Assembly: GCA_040905045.1 (NCBI GenBank)
Contig: JBBDSH010000083.1
Coordinates: 1 to 64,000, forward strand
DNA length: 64,000 nucleotides
From: JBBDSH01 sp040905045
GTDB taxonomy: Bacteria; Pseudomonadota; Gammaproteobacteria; Eutrophobiales; Eutrophobiaceae
Direction of reading: 5' to 3'
Shown: one piece after another, positions 34,492-42,903 of the stretch
Numbering within the stretch: position 1 is the first letter of the stretch
Layout of the letters: the number at the start of each line of letters is the position of its first letter
The notes under the pieces: model-generated
Databases searched by the model: none
What the model saw: only the letters and a program-made list of their open reading frames with translations
Told to the model about the DNA's origin: nothing
Made by a program: the position numbers and the translations under genes

Positions 34492-35739
34492 CTAAAGCCG
34501 GAGTTGATCGATCACACCCCGCACGTGCTCCAATAACAGCGCGGCGCTGGGCGATAATGTGGTCTGCGAACGACAGGTGACGCCGATGGGCCGGCTGGTG
34601 CCCGCCAGTTCCAGGGGCAGCACCCGCAGCATCCGGAACTCTTCCTCGTAATAGATCTGATGCCGGGACAGTACGCTGATGCGATCGCTTTCCATGAGCA
34701 GGCCGCGGGTAATGCTGTGGGAACGGGTCTCGACAATGTCGGCCGGCAGCTGCAATTTCATGGTTTTGCACACTTCTTCAAATAACTGTCTGGCGGGGGC
34801 GTCCTCCGGCGGCAGGACCCAGCCATAATCCAGCAAATCTCCGGGCCGGATCCGTTTCTGTTTCAGCAGGGGATGATCGCCGCGCACGATCAAGGAAAGG
34901 TTATCCTCGAGCAGAACTTCCTGTTTCTGTCCCTCTTCCGGTTCCGGTGTACGCAGGGCGCCGAGGATAAAATCGATATCCCCGCAAAGCAGTGAAGACA
35001 TCAGACTGTCGTAGGGTCCTTCCACCGTGGAAAGCCGGATGTCGGGGTGCTCCTTCAGAAGCGCGTTGATGGCGATGGGCAGGATGCGCGTCTGGCTGAA
35101 TGCCATGGTGCCGACGCGTACATGCCCCTGCTTGATCCCAGACAGACTGGCAATATCATCCACCGCTCGGCGCAGTTCATTACCGGCGAGCCGGGCGTGT
35201 TTGTACAGTGTCTTGCCGTGAATGGTCAGGCTCATGCCCCACGGCCCCTTGTCGAACAGCGGCACGCCCAGCGCCGACTCCATCTCCCGGATGGTGATCC
35301 GTACCGCCGCCGTGGTGGTGCCGAGTGTCAGCGCCGCGCGCGCAAAGGTCTGCTGTTCGGCAAGGGCGATAAAACCGGCCAGCCGGCGGCCGGATATATC
35401 CATGCGGAATACCGGTGAATTCTTCCTGACCTGCTTCTTGCCGGACTCCGTCGCCAGCATGGCCTCCCTTGCCTGTATAAACACCTGTTCCACATACTCG
35501 CCACGTTCAAACAATGCCTTGCCGAACACCGTCAGCGTGACGCCGTTAACACTGCGATCGAAGAGAGAAGCACCCAGCCCGTTTTCCAGTTCCTGGATGG
35601 AACGGGACACCGCCGACTGCGAACGATTCAATTCTTCCGCCGCGCGACTGACACTGTTATGCCTGGCCGTATACAAAAAATTCTTGATCTGGCGCAGATT
35701 CAGGATTGCGGTGTCTTCGTTCATAGTCATGGTTGTCAA
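34492..35739 (-). CDS. LysR-type regulator with two tandem HTH domains (gallate cluster regulator candidate)
   Basis: A 415-residue protein, about 110 longer than usual LysR members because the HTH is doubled. HTH 1 is at about 14-73 (RQIKNFLYTARHNSVSRAAE, SQSAVSRSIQELE), and HTH 2 at about 115-178 (RRLAGFIALAEQQTFARAAL, TTTAAVRITIREMESALG). The effector-binding domain (about 200-410) reads GHVRVGTMAFSQTRILPIA and onwards. It is divergent from the aromatic-acid transporter, so it probably controls the gal genes. The product of gene elongation rather than frameshift is clear: the frame is continuous. Confidence 0.85.
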   Translation of the reverse strand: MTTMTMNEDTAILNLRQIKNFLYTARHNSVSRAAEELNRSQSAVSRSIQELENGLGASLFDRSVNGVTLTVFGKALFERGEYVEQVFIQAREAMLATESGKKQVRKNSPVFRMDISGRRLAGFIALAEQQTFARAALTLGTTTAAVRITIREMESALGVPLFDKGPWGMSLTIHGKTLYKHARLAGNELRRAVDDIASLSGIKQGHVRVGTMAFSQTRILPIAINALLKEHPDIRLSTVEGPYDSLMSSLLCGDIDFILGALRTPEPEEGQKQEVLLEDNLSLIVRGDHPLLKQKRIRPGDLLDYGWVLPPEDAPARQLFEEVCKTMKLQLPADIVETRSHSITRGLLMESDRISVLSRHQIYYEEEFRMLRVLPLELAGTSRPIGVTCRSQTTLSPSAALLLEHVRGVIDQLRL

Positions 35740-35810
35740 TTATACGCGGGCAAGACGCCGGCGGCGGCCTGCTTTTGCGCCACACGGTTGTCGGCGGCTG
35801 TTTTCGACCG

Positions 35811-35823
35811 TATTATGCGATAA
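35811..35823. promoter_or_regulatory. LysR-type T-N11-A dyad upstream of the transporter gene
   Basis: TATTATGCGATAA contains the dyad TTAT-GCG-ATAA and fits the T-N11-A pattern. It lies in the 187-bp divergent region between the LysR gene and the AAHS transporter. Binding is inferred only. Confidence 0.3.
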
Positions 35824-35926
35824 AAAAACACACCATGGTTAATCCGCCCGCCCTGCGAAGATACCATCCGGGTTGCTTTTCAACGGCGGATTCTTCTACC
35901 GACAGAACAAAAAAAGGGGTAACAGC

Positions 35927-37216
35927 ATGAATGTACGGGAAGTCATTGATCGGGGCGAACTCACCGCCGTTCAGATCAGCGTACTCGCCATCTGTTTCAT
36001 GCTCAATATGCTCGACGGCATCGACGTCCTGGCGGTGTCCTTCGCCGCACCGCCGATCACCGAGGAATGGTCACTGACTTCCAAGGCCATGGGCTCGGTT
36101 TTCAGCGCCGGCCTCATCGGCATGACCATCGGCGCCATGTTCCTGGCTTCCTTCGCCGACATCATCGGCCGCCGCAACATGCTGCTGATCTGCGTTCTCA
36201 CGGTCGGCGCCGGCACGGCGTTGACGGGCCTGGTGACTTCCCTGAATCAATTGGTCGTACTGCGTGTCATCACCGGCCTGGGCATCGGCGCCATGCTGGC
36301 CACGTTGACCTCCATGGTCTCGGAATACATGCCGGCGCGGCGGCGCAATCTGGGTATCAACATCATGGTGGGCGGCTATCCCCTGGGCGCTATCCTCGGC
36401 GGTTTCCTGGCGGCCTGGGTGATCCCGGAATTCGGCTGGCGCGCCATGTTCGTGGCCTTCGGCGTCATTACCGCGCTCATGTTTCCCATTGTTCTCATGA
36501 TGCCGGAATCGCTGCAGTTCCTGGTACAGAAACGGCCGAAGAACGCCCTGGAAAAACTTAACAAGGTACTGGTCAAACTCAAGCAGCCGGTGCTGGACGC
36601 ATTACCGCCCGCCGAGGAGGAACATCTGACCTCCGGCGTTCGTTCTCTCTTTACCGATAAACACCGGACTTCCACCATACTTCTGTGGCTGTCGTTTTTC
36701 ATGACCTTCCTGACCCTGTATTTCCTCTACAGCTGGATACCGAAGATCATCGTCGACTCGGGTCTGCCGCTGGAAAAGGGCATCTACACCAGCATCGCCC
36801 TCAATGTCGGCGCCATCATCGGTGTCCTCTCCCTGGGCTATCTGTCGGACAAGTTCGGACTGGCCTCGATGACGCTGATATTTCTGCTCGGCGCGGCCGC
36901 CGCCATGATCGTATTCGCCTATTCGCCTTCCATTATCACTCTGCTACTGACCGTCACCTTCTTCGTCGGCCTGTTCATCCAGGGCGGTTTCGGCGGCCTC
37001 TACTCGGCCTCGGCGCGCATCTATCCCACAGAAGTCCGCACTACCGGTGTCGGCTGGGCCATCGGTGCCGGCCGCGTCGGCGCCATCATCGGCCCGTTCT
37101 TCGGCGGCGTGCTCATGGATCTGGGCTATTCCATCACCGTGTACTTCATCATCTTCGCGATACCGCTGGTCGTCGCCGCCTTCACCGCTTACCGAATCGC
37201 CAGACCGGAGTACTGA
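35927..37216 (+). CDS. MFS transporter, aromatic acid:H+ symporter (AAHS) family
   Basis: A 429-residue, 12-helix permease. The family motif MLDGIDVLAVSFAAPPI in helix 1, FADIIGRRNMLLICVL (MFS loop 2-3 signature) and GYLSDKFGLAS in the second half are present. Together with galB/C/D downstream, it is best read as a gallate or protocatechuate importer (GalT/PcaK-like). The start is the ATG preceded by AGGGG; an upstream in-frame ATG adds 18 unconserved residues. It ends three bases before a scaffold gap. Confidence 0.88.
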   Translation: MNVREVIDRGELTAVQISVLAICFMLNMLDGIDVLAVSFAAPPITEEWSLTSKAMGSVFSAGLIGMTIGAMFLASFADIIGRRNMLLICVLTVGAGTALTGLVTSLNQLVVLRVITGLGIGAMLATLTSMVSEYMPARRRNLGINIMVGGYPLGAILGGFLAAWVIPEFGWRAMFVAFGVITALMFPIVLMMPESLQFLVQKRPKNALEKLNKVLVKLKQPVLDALPPAEEEHLTSGVRSLFTDKHRTSTILLWLSFFMTFLTLYFLYSWIPKIIVDSGLPLEKGIYTSIALNVGAIIGVLSLGYLSDKFGLASMTLIFLLGAAAAMIVFAYSPSIITLLLTVTFFVGLFIQGGFGGLYSASARIYPTEVRTTGVGWAIGAGRVGAIIGPFFGGVLMDLGYSITVYFIIFAIPLVVAAFTAYRIARPEY

Positions 37217-37219
37217 TGG

Positions 37220-37319
37220 NNNNNNNNNNNNNNNNNNNNNNNNNNNNNNNNNNNNNNNNNNNNNNNNNNNNNNNNNNNNNNNNNNNNNNNNNNNNNNNNN
37301 NNNNNNNNNNNNNNNNNNN
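37220..37319. other. Assembly gap (100 N)
   Basis: Exactly 100 undetermined bases, the conventional placeholder for a gap of unknown true size. The next 230 bp to the hypothetical gene at 37550 show no supported gene. Confidence 0.98.
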
Positions 37320-37549
37320 GAATCCCCACAATAACGGACTATACTCTATTGAGTCCATTGCATTTACACATGGAGGTGCCCCGATGCCCTCAATCACCGA
37401 CCGAAAGCCTGATTCGAGGGATGTTAGTGTCTACTTTTTTCTTCCAATATCCCAATAGGCTGAATGACAGGCGACTGTATATCCGGTTCATAGGTAGAAA
37501 AATGCTAGGCTCCATAACACACAGTTAGCGGTAACAAGGGAGAGGATTG

Positions 37550-37936
37550 GTGAAATTCGATGAAGCGAAATCAATATTAAGCGCTCTTGCAAATGGTATA
37601 AATCCCGTGACTGGGGAAGTTCTTCCGGAAACCAGCCCTTACAATGAACCTAAAGTGATCAGGGCATTGTTCACGGTATTGAATTCGCCGAAGAACAATA
37701 AGCAGCCGAAAAAGACACTCGAAGAGAAACAACAAGAAAACATTGCTGCTGGTCGTCCAAGAAATGCAGGGTTCCCTTGGACGGACAGCCTGAAAAAGGA
37801 GCTTGCCGAAAAGTTCGAAAGCGGTGTGTGTTTAGATGAATTGGCTCAGTATTTCGAGCGAACAAAGGGTGCAATCATTTCCGAATTGGTGAAGCAAGGG
37901 CTTGTTGAACAGGCGACGGCTGAGAAGATGCGCTAA
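37550..37936 (+). CDS. Conserved hypothetical protein
   Basis: A 128-residue soluble protein; I do not recognise a named family with certainty. The N-terminal ILSALANGINPVTGEVLPE followed by EPKVIRALFTVL resembles a short domain often found with helicase-like or unknown proteins. The C terminus (FPWTDSLKKELAEKFESG, LDELAQYFERTKGAIISEL) looks like a helix-turn-helix. GGGAGAGG precedes the GTG start closely; a TTG lies one codon earlier. Codon use is more AT-rich than neighbouring genes, which suggests acquired DNA. It sits on the short contig between two gaps. Confidence 0.6.
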   Translation: MKFDEAKSILSALANGINPVTGEVLPETSPYNEPKVIRALFTVLNSPKNNKQPKKTLEEKQQENIAAGRPRNAGFPWTDSLKKELAEKFESGVCLDELAQYFERTKGAIISELVKQGLVEQATAEKMR

Positions 37937-37949
37937 CAAGCCCAAAGGT

Positions 37950-37992
37950 AAAGGGGCCCGGTGATTAATTATTAATCATTCCGGCCCCTTTT
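37950..37992. terminator. Bidirectional terminator between convergent genes
   Basis: An AAAGGGGCC / GGCCCCTTTT stem with an inner ATTAAT-rich dyad, A-run on the left and T-run on the right, between the convergent hypothetical and DsbA-family genes. Confidence 0.75.
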
Positions 37993-38016
37993 AGAAAGAC
38001 TTCAGACAATTCTCTC

Positions 38017-38664
38017 TTATTCCTTCGCCACAATATCCCGTAAAACCTGCACCAGCGTATCCGGTTCCTGTGCACCCGAGATCAGGTAGCTCTGATTTAT
38101 GATGAACGCGGGCACGGCGGTGACGCCGGCCTGTTGCCAGCGGGCCTCGTCGGTGCGCACAGCGTCGGCATAGTCATCGGATTCAAGCATGCGTTTCGAC
38201 GCGGCGCCGTCGAGTCCGATGGATTCGGCACAGCATACCAGTACCTCAATATCGGAGATGTCCCCGGCCCGGCCGAAGTAGGCGTCAAACAGGGCCTTTT
38301 TCATCTCCGTCTGCCGCCCCTGCTCCGCGGCCCATTTCACCAGCCGGTGAGCGTCGAAGGTGTTACGGGTATAACGCTCCTGCATACGGCTGAAATCCAG
38401 CCCCAGACCTTCGGCGATTTTCATCATCTGTTCCTGCGCGGCCTGCATTTCGCTGGGACTGCGGCCGTATTTACGGCTGAGGGCCTGTAATACCGGCTCA
38501 CCTTCCGCATCAACATTCGGGTCCAGTTCAAAGGCATGCCATTCAATGTCGAAGGACATTTCACCGGACAACTGTTCCATGGCCCGCTCCAGGCGGGCAT
38601 AACCGATGGCGCACCAGGGGCAGGCGATGTCGGAAACGATGTCAATGTTCAGGGTGGCAACCAT
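38017..38664 (-). CDS. DsbA-family oxidoreductase, FrnE-like
   Basis: A 215-residue thioredoxin-fold protein. The active-site CPWC is in DIVSDIACPWCAIGYARLE, a helical insertion follows, and the cis-Pro region is VTAVPAFIINQSYLISGAQ. There is no signal peptide, so it acts in the cytoplasm, like FrnE and related dithiol oxidoreductases/isomerases. A link to the flanking gallate genes is uncertain, since a gap separates it from both sides. Confidence 0.88.
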   Translation of the reverse strand: MVATLNIDIVSDIACPWCAIGYARLERAMEQLSGEMSFDIEWHAFELDPNVDAEGEPVLQALSRKYGRSPSEMQAAQEQMMKIAEGLGLDFSRMQERYTRNTFDAHRLVKWAAEQGRQTEMKKALFDAYFGRAGDISDIEVLVCCAESIGLDGAASKRMLESDDYADAVRTDEARWQQAGVTAVPAFIINQSYLISGAQEPDTLVQVLRDIVAKE

Positions 38665-38697
38665 GGGAGCCGATTATGCAGTTCAGGCAGAATATTA

Positions 38698-38959
38698 TTA
38701 CCGACGCCGGTTGCGCTCTACATCCTCGGCCAGCCAAGCCTTGATAAGAGACTGATAAGGCATATCGCGCTTGTTCGCCTCAATCTTGATGCAATCGAGC
38801 AGCCCTTCGGGCAACCGCAGAGATATGGTTTTGGTAGACGGCTTCAGATTCGGGAATGCCGCGGGCTGTGCCTTGCTCCAGTCGATGTACTCGCTGGAGT
38901 CATGACTTTCCCAGAATTTCCGTTCTTCCGCTTCCGTCTTGAAGTCAGGCGTCTGTTTT
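38698..38959 (-). CDS. CopG/BrnA-type antitoxin, 5' end cut by assembly gap
   Basis: Eighty-seven codons run from the gap to TAA at 38698. The protein begins within KQTPDFKTEAEERKFWESHD, the usual N terminus of the CopG-like antitoxin family (PF12441 type), and ends with the ribbon-helix-helix segment TISLRLPEGLLDCIKIEANK and SLIKAWLAEDVERNRRR. Only the first one to three codons should be missing. Its toxin partner, normally upstream, would lie in the gap or beyond. Confidence 0.75.
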
Positions 38960-39059
38960 NNNNNNNNNNNNNNNNNNNNNNNNNNNNNNNNNNNNNNNNN
39001 NNNNNNNNNNNNNNNNNNNNNNNNNNNNNNNNNNNNNNNNNNNNNNNNNNNNNNNNNNN
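38960..39059. other. Assembly gap (100 N)
   Basis: A second 100-N placeholder of unknown real size. It truncates the antitoxin gene on the left and galD on the right. Confidence 0.98.
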
Positions 39060-40141
39060 CCGTCCCACACCTTCGCCGGGATCATCACCTGGCCGTCGAA
39101 CAGAAAGCGTGCCGTGCGCAATACGGATGCGCTCTTGAAAGTAATCTGCGCCGCGTCTTCGTCGACGTTGACTTCCACGGTGAATTTGCCCGTCGGGTGC
39201 TCCACATGACAGAGCTTGGGGTTGCCCTCGGGAATGGTGGCGTGTTTGAAGGCCGTTGAGCCTTCCGTGGCCGCGGCGGTGGCGACGCTGACGGCGGCGA
39301 AGACGCCGATGGATTCGTGCACCCGGTGCGGGATGAAGCTGCGGGTGTTGATCATGTAACCGTTTTTCGATTTCGACACCAGCGCCATCTTGGGCACGGT
39401 TTTGTCGGCCACGTCACCCAGGTTCATCATGGGCCCGACCTTGAGGCGGATGGCTTCAATCTTTTCTTTCAGCTCCGCGTTGTTTTCCAGTTCCTCGATG
39501 CTTTCGTGACCGGACAATCCCAACGACGCCGCGTCCATGACCACTACCGGCATGCCGTTGTCCACCATTGTTACCGGCACGCCCTCCACTTCATCGACCA
39601 CGTTGCCCGTCGGAAACAACGCCCCGCAGGAGGAACCGGCCACGTCCAGGAACTCGATCATGATGGGCGCGTGGGTGCCGGGCACGCCGTCGATGGCCGC
39701 CTCGCCCTGGTAGTTCACCTGCCCGCCCGGCGTCTGAATGCGTTCCCTGGCAATGCTGTCGGTATTCTCCATGTACACCGTGACTGTCGTCTCGCCGTCT
39801 TCGGCCTCGACCAGTCCCTTCTCGATGGCGAAGGGTCCGACGCCTGCCAGGATGTTGCCACAGTTCTGTTTCGTGGAAGTACGCGCCTCGTCCACGAACA
39901 CCTGCACGAACAGGTAATCCACGTCCACGCCCTCGCGCTCCGAGGGTTTGATGATCGCCACTTTACTGGTGAGAGGATGGGAGCCGCCGATGCCGTCGAT
40001 CTGCAGCTTGTCGGGGGAACCCATGACGGCGATGAGGATCTGATCGCGCAAAGCCTCGTCGCACGGGAGATCGGAAGCCAGAAAATAGGCGCCGCGGGAG
40101 GTGCCGCCGCGGAACAGGGCACAGGGGATTCGTGTCTGCAT
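39060..40141 (-). CDS. galD: 4-oxalomesaconate tautomerase (PrpF fold), 3' end cut by gap
   Basis: About 360 residues are visible. TRIPCALFRGGTSRGAYFLASDLP and QIDGIGGSHPLTSKVAIIKPS are typical of GalD/PrpF isomerases, and NCGNILAGVGPFAIEKG carries the conserved Cys/Asn region. GalD converts keto- to enol-type 4-oxalomesaconate in gallate and protocatechuate 4,5-cleavage. The last visible residues VMIPAKVWDG are near the normal C terminus, so only a few codons are lost in the gap. The start is ATG 40141. It is divergent from galB. Confidence 0.88.
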
Positions 40142-40320
40142 AGTAAAAACCATATTTTCAATACATGGGAACATACGAACGAGGGTTACATGTCATCCCT
40201 CATCCAAATCTTCTCCCCTCAAGGGGCGAAGGCCTTCGCGTAAAGGTAATCAGTATTGCAAATGCCGCCGGGTAACACCAACCGGGGCAAACGAATTGCA
40301 TCCCGGCGCGAGCATTTCAT

Positions 40321-40340
40321 ATAACCACCCCAGGGGTTAT
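40321..40340. promoter_or_regulatory. Candidate LysR operator in the galD-galB divergent region
   Basis: ATAACCACCCCAGGGGTTAT is a 20-bp dyad (ATAACC and GGTTAT ends). It lies about 180 bp from galD and 155 bp from galB in the 354-bp intergenic region, which has no gene. A role for the double-HTH LysR protein is inferred. Confidence 0.35.
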
Positions 40341-40495
40341 GATAAGGGAAAATCGGCGTTCGCCCGCCCGGCGCGCGCCCGACATCGACAGATATTCATA
40401 CTCATAGAAAGAAATGGTATGGCCGTAACCCTCGGAATTCCATGAAAATCATTTAGAATCCTGTACATATCGATACTTGAACCAAAGGAAAGACT

Positions 40496-41218
40496 ATGAA
40501 CGAGAAACAGAAAACGGGCCTTGTCGTCAGCGCCCACTCGGCGGACTTTGTCTGGCGCGCCGGCGGCGCCATCGGCCTGTACGCCAGCCGCGGATACAAG
40601 ATGCTGGTCGTCTGCCTGTCCTACGGCGAACGCGGCGAATCGGCCAAGCTGTGGAAACAGGAAGGCATGACCCTGGAAACGGTGAAGAAGGAACGCCAGC
40701 GCGAAGCGAAGAACGCCTGCAAGGTGCTGGGCGCCGAACCGATCTTCTTCGACATCGGCGACTACCCCATGCGTGTCAGTGATGAAGTGCTGTATCAACT
40801 GGTGGACATCTATCGGGAACATCATCCGGAATTCGTGCTGACCCATTCCCTGTACGATCCCTACAACTTCGATCATCCCCTGGCGTCCAACGTCGCCCAG
40901 GAGGCGCGCATCACCGCCCAGGCCATGGGCCACAATCCCGGCGAGAAGGTCATCGGCGCGCCGGGCGTGTTCCTGTTCGAACCGCACCAGCCGGAACAGT
41001 GCAACTGGAAACCGCAGGTGATCCTGGACATCACCGAGGTCTGGGATAAAAAGTACGAGGCCATCCAGTGCATGGAAGGCCAGGAACACCTGTGGGAGTA
41101 CTACACCCGCGTCGCCCTGCAGCGCGGCGTCCAGGGCAAGCGCAACTCCGGCCGCGACATGAAATACGGCGAGGCCTATCAGCGCATCTTCCCGCTGGTG
41201 ACGGACGCATTCAAATGA
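40496..41218 (+). CDS. galB: 4-oxalomesaconate hydratase, PIG-L/LmbE type
   Basis: A 240-residue zinc-dependent hydratase of the LmbE superfamily. VVSAHSADFVWRAGGAIGLY is the GalB version of the AHPDD metal site; VVCLSYGERGES and YDPYNFDHPLASNVAQEAR give the second His. In Pseudomonas putida, GalB hydrates 4-oxalomesaconate to 4-carboxy-4-hydroxy-2-oxoadipate. AAGGA lies six bases before the ATG. It overlaps galC as ATGA. Confidence 0.92.
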   Translation: MNEKQKTGLVVSAHSADFVWRAGGAIGLYASRGYKMLVVCLSYGERGESAKLWKQEGMTLETVKKERQREAKNACKVLGAEPIFFDIGDYPMRVSDEVLYQLVDIYREHHPEFVLTHSLYDPYNFDHPLASNVAQEARITAQAMGHNPGEKVIGAPGVFLFEPHQPEQCNWKPQVILDITEVWDKKYEAIQCMEGQEHLWEYYTRVALQRGVQGKRNSGRDMKYGEAYQRIFPLVTDAFK

Positions 41219-41919
41219 AACGCTCGGTCGCCGTCCGCCATATCCACCGCGCCGATGAAGCCGCGATAAAGGAACTCGGCCGCATGGGCGTGGCCACCGT
41301 GCACGAGGCCCAGGGCCGCATCGGCCTCATGAAGCCCTACATGCGGCCCATCTACCCCGGCGCCCGCATCGCCGGCAGCGCATTAACGATCATGGCCCAT
41401 CCCGGCGATAACTGGATGCTGCACGTTGCCATCGAACTGGCCCAACCGGGGGATATCCTGGTCGTCGCCCAGTCCGCCGATAATACCGACGGCATGTTCG
41501 GCGACCTGCTGGCGGAATCCTCCAGGGCCCACGGCATTCAGGGTCTGGTCATCGACGCCGGCGTCCGCGACACCGCCGATCTCAAGGAAATGGATTTCCC
41601 GGTCTGGTCGCGCGCCGTGCACGCCAAGGGCACAGTCAAGGCCACGCCCGGCTCGGTGAACATCCCCGTGGTCTGCGCCGGCGCCTGCATCAATCCCGGC
41701 GATGTCATCGTCGCCGACGACGACGGTGTCTGCGTTGTGAAACGGCAGGAAGCCGAAGAAGTGGTCAAGCTGGCACAGAAGCGCGAGGAGAACGAGGAAT
41801 CCAAGCGCGAACGACTGAAGAACGGTGAACTGGGCCTGGATATCTACAACATGCGTCCGAAGCTGGAGGAAGCCGGGCTGGTGTATATCGATCATATCGA
41901 TGAATTGAAAGACGATTAG
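41215..41919 (+). CDS. galC: 4-carboxy-4-hydroxy-2-oxoadipate aldolase
   Basis: A 234-residue RraA-fold class II aldolase cleaving CHA to pyruvate and oxaloacetate. GVATVHEAQGRIGLMKPYM, GDLLAESSRAHGIQGLVIDAGVRDTADL (with the conserved Arg-Asp that binds substrate and Mg) and VCAGACINPGDVIVADDDGV are diagnostic. It starts within the galB stop codon. The stop TAG merges with a dispersed AGCCACAGAG repeat. Confidence 0.93.
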   Translation: MKRSVAVRHIHRADEAAIKELGRMGVATVHEAQGRIGLMKPYMRPIYPGARIAGSALTIMAHPGDNWMLHVAIELAQPGDILVVAQSADNTDGMFGDLLAESSRAHGIQGLVIDAGVRDTADLKEMDFPVWSRAVHAKGTVKATPGSVNIPVVCAGACINPGDVIVADDDGVCVVKRQEAEEVVKLAQKREENEESKRERLKNGELGLDIYNMRPKLEEAGLVYIDHIDELKDD

Positions 41920-41949
41920 CCACAGAGAGCCTGCCCCGGGCTCCGATCC

Positions 41950-42193
41950 CTGACTCTTCTACACATTTACCGTTGCAAGCAAAAAGAGCGTCATTCTGTA
42001 CATGGATTGTACAGAATCCAGTGCCATGGAGGGGCATGGGATGAGCCGATCGGCGCATCCTTGCAACTGGATCCCGGCCAATCCCCCGGATCGGGGTCCG
42101 GGGCAGGCTCTGGCCGGAATGACGGCTTCGGACAGGACATGGCCGATATTAGAACTTCTTCGCCTTACTTAAAAATGTGTAGAAGAGATAGGA
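41950..42193. repeat. 244-bp inverted-repeat element with 9-bp flanking direct repeats
   Basis: Ends TCTTCTACACATTT (41955-41968) and AAATGTGTAGAAGA (42173-42186) are perfect inverted repeats. CTCCGATCC flanks both sides (41941-41949 and 42194-42202) and falls inside a family D palindrome (AGAGCCTGCCCCGGG before, CGGGG after), as if that repeat had been split by insertion. A family D copy also lies inside (42083-42111). No gene is seen in 41920-42282. Confidence 0.75.
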
Positions 42194-42282
42194 CTCCGAT
42201 CCGGGGATACAGAGATCACAGAGAGATGGAAATAAAAGTAGTGAGTAATCAGGGACAGGTAACGGTTTCAGATCCCGTGATG

Positions 42283-42615
42283 TCAGGTATCACGGGATAA
42301 CTTGTCCGTAATAAGACGGTTCAGACTGATGCCCGACTCGATTGCCTGGGTCGCAAGCCGTCGATGAAGCTGCGGCGGCACACGCACCATGAATTTCCCG
42401 CTGAAGGTTCGGGTCGAGAGGGGCTCCGGCAAAGGTTCGCCGGACCTGGTCATATCCCTGATGCAATCGCCCACGAGTTTGCGAATCCCGGCCAAGGCTT
42501 TCTCGGGCGTCTTGTCGAGCCAGCTGAGGCTGGGGAATTCCGTACACGTACCGGCATACTCGCGATCCTCCCCGGACCACGCGACACGGTAGGTATATTG
42601 ATCAATTTTCTTCAT
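42283..42615 (-). CDS. hicB: HicB-type antitoxin
   Basis: A 110-residue antitoxin. The N-terminal RNase H-like HicB fold (YRVAWSGEDREYAGTCTEFPSLSWLDKTPEKALAGI) is followed by a ribbon-helix-helix DNA-binding tail (GKFMVRVPPQLHRRLATQAI, GISLNRLITDKL). Its start overlaps the hicA 3' end by 14 bp, the normal toxin-first order. It should neutralise HicA and repress the operon through the upstream palindrome. Confidence 0.88.
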   Translation of the reverse strand: MKKIDQYTYRVAWSGEDREYAGTCTEFPSLSWLDKTPEKALAGIRKLVGDCIRDMTRSGEPLPEPLSTRTFSGKFMVRVPPQLHRRLATQAIESGISLNRLITDKLSRDT

Positions 42616-42859
42616 TATCGGATTCCAGTCGTTCAACAGCCGCCAACACCTGACGGACCTGATAAGGTTTGGCTTTGCCTTTGTCGCTCTGAATATTGAC
42701 ACGGGGGTCACCGTGCCAGGGCGTGCGATATATCCGATGACTCGTACCCTTCTGCCGCGGTTCTCCGAAATAAAAATCACAGACTTTGCACAACTCGGTG
42801 AATCGCACTCCGGCCGGGTTTCGCCTGAATGCTGCCAGCATCCTTGCTATCTTGGTCAT
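42602..42859 (-). CDS. hicA: HicA-type mRNA interferase toxin
   Basis: An 85-residue dsRBD-like toxin. GVRFTELCKVCDFYFGEPRQ is the first helix-strand region and KGTSHRIYRTPW carries the catalytic His of the G-(S/T)-S-H motif; KGKAKPYQVRQVLAAVERL closes the fold. The start is set at the ATG before TKIARML; an earlier in-frame ATG would place coding sequence over the palindrome. Confidence 0.85.
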   Translation of the reverse strand: MTKIARMLAAFRRNPAGVRFTELCKVCDFYFGEPRQKGTSHRIYRTPWHGDPRVNIQSDKGKAKPYQVRQVLAAVERLESDNEEN

Positions 42860-42867
42860 AATGGTTA

Positions 42868-42887
42868 TAGTATCATTAATGATACTA
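42868..42887. promoter_or_regulatory. Perfect 20-bp palindrome, probable hicAB operator
   Basis: TAGTATCATTAATGATACTA is fully self-complementary and ends eight bases before the hicA start codon, a position suited to autorepression by the HicB ribbon-helix-helix domain. Confidence 0.7.
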
Positions 42888-42903
42888 GTCGGCAATATGC
42901 GGG

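Noticed and set aside
37384..37458. 24-codon ORF (MPSITDRK..) preceded by GGAGG next to the first assembly gap
   Set aside because: Too short and unrecognised; the good ribosome-binding site alone is not enough, and the nearby gap hides its context.
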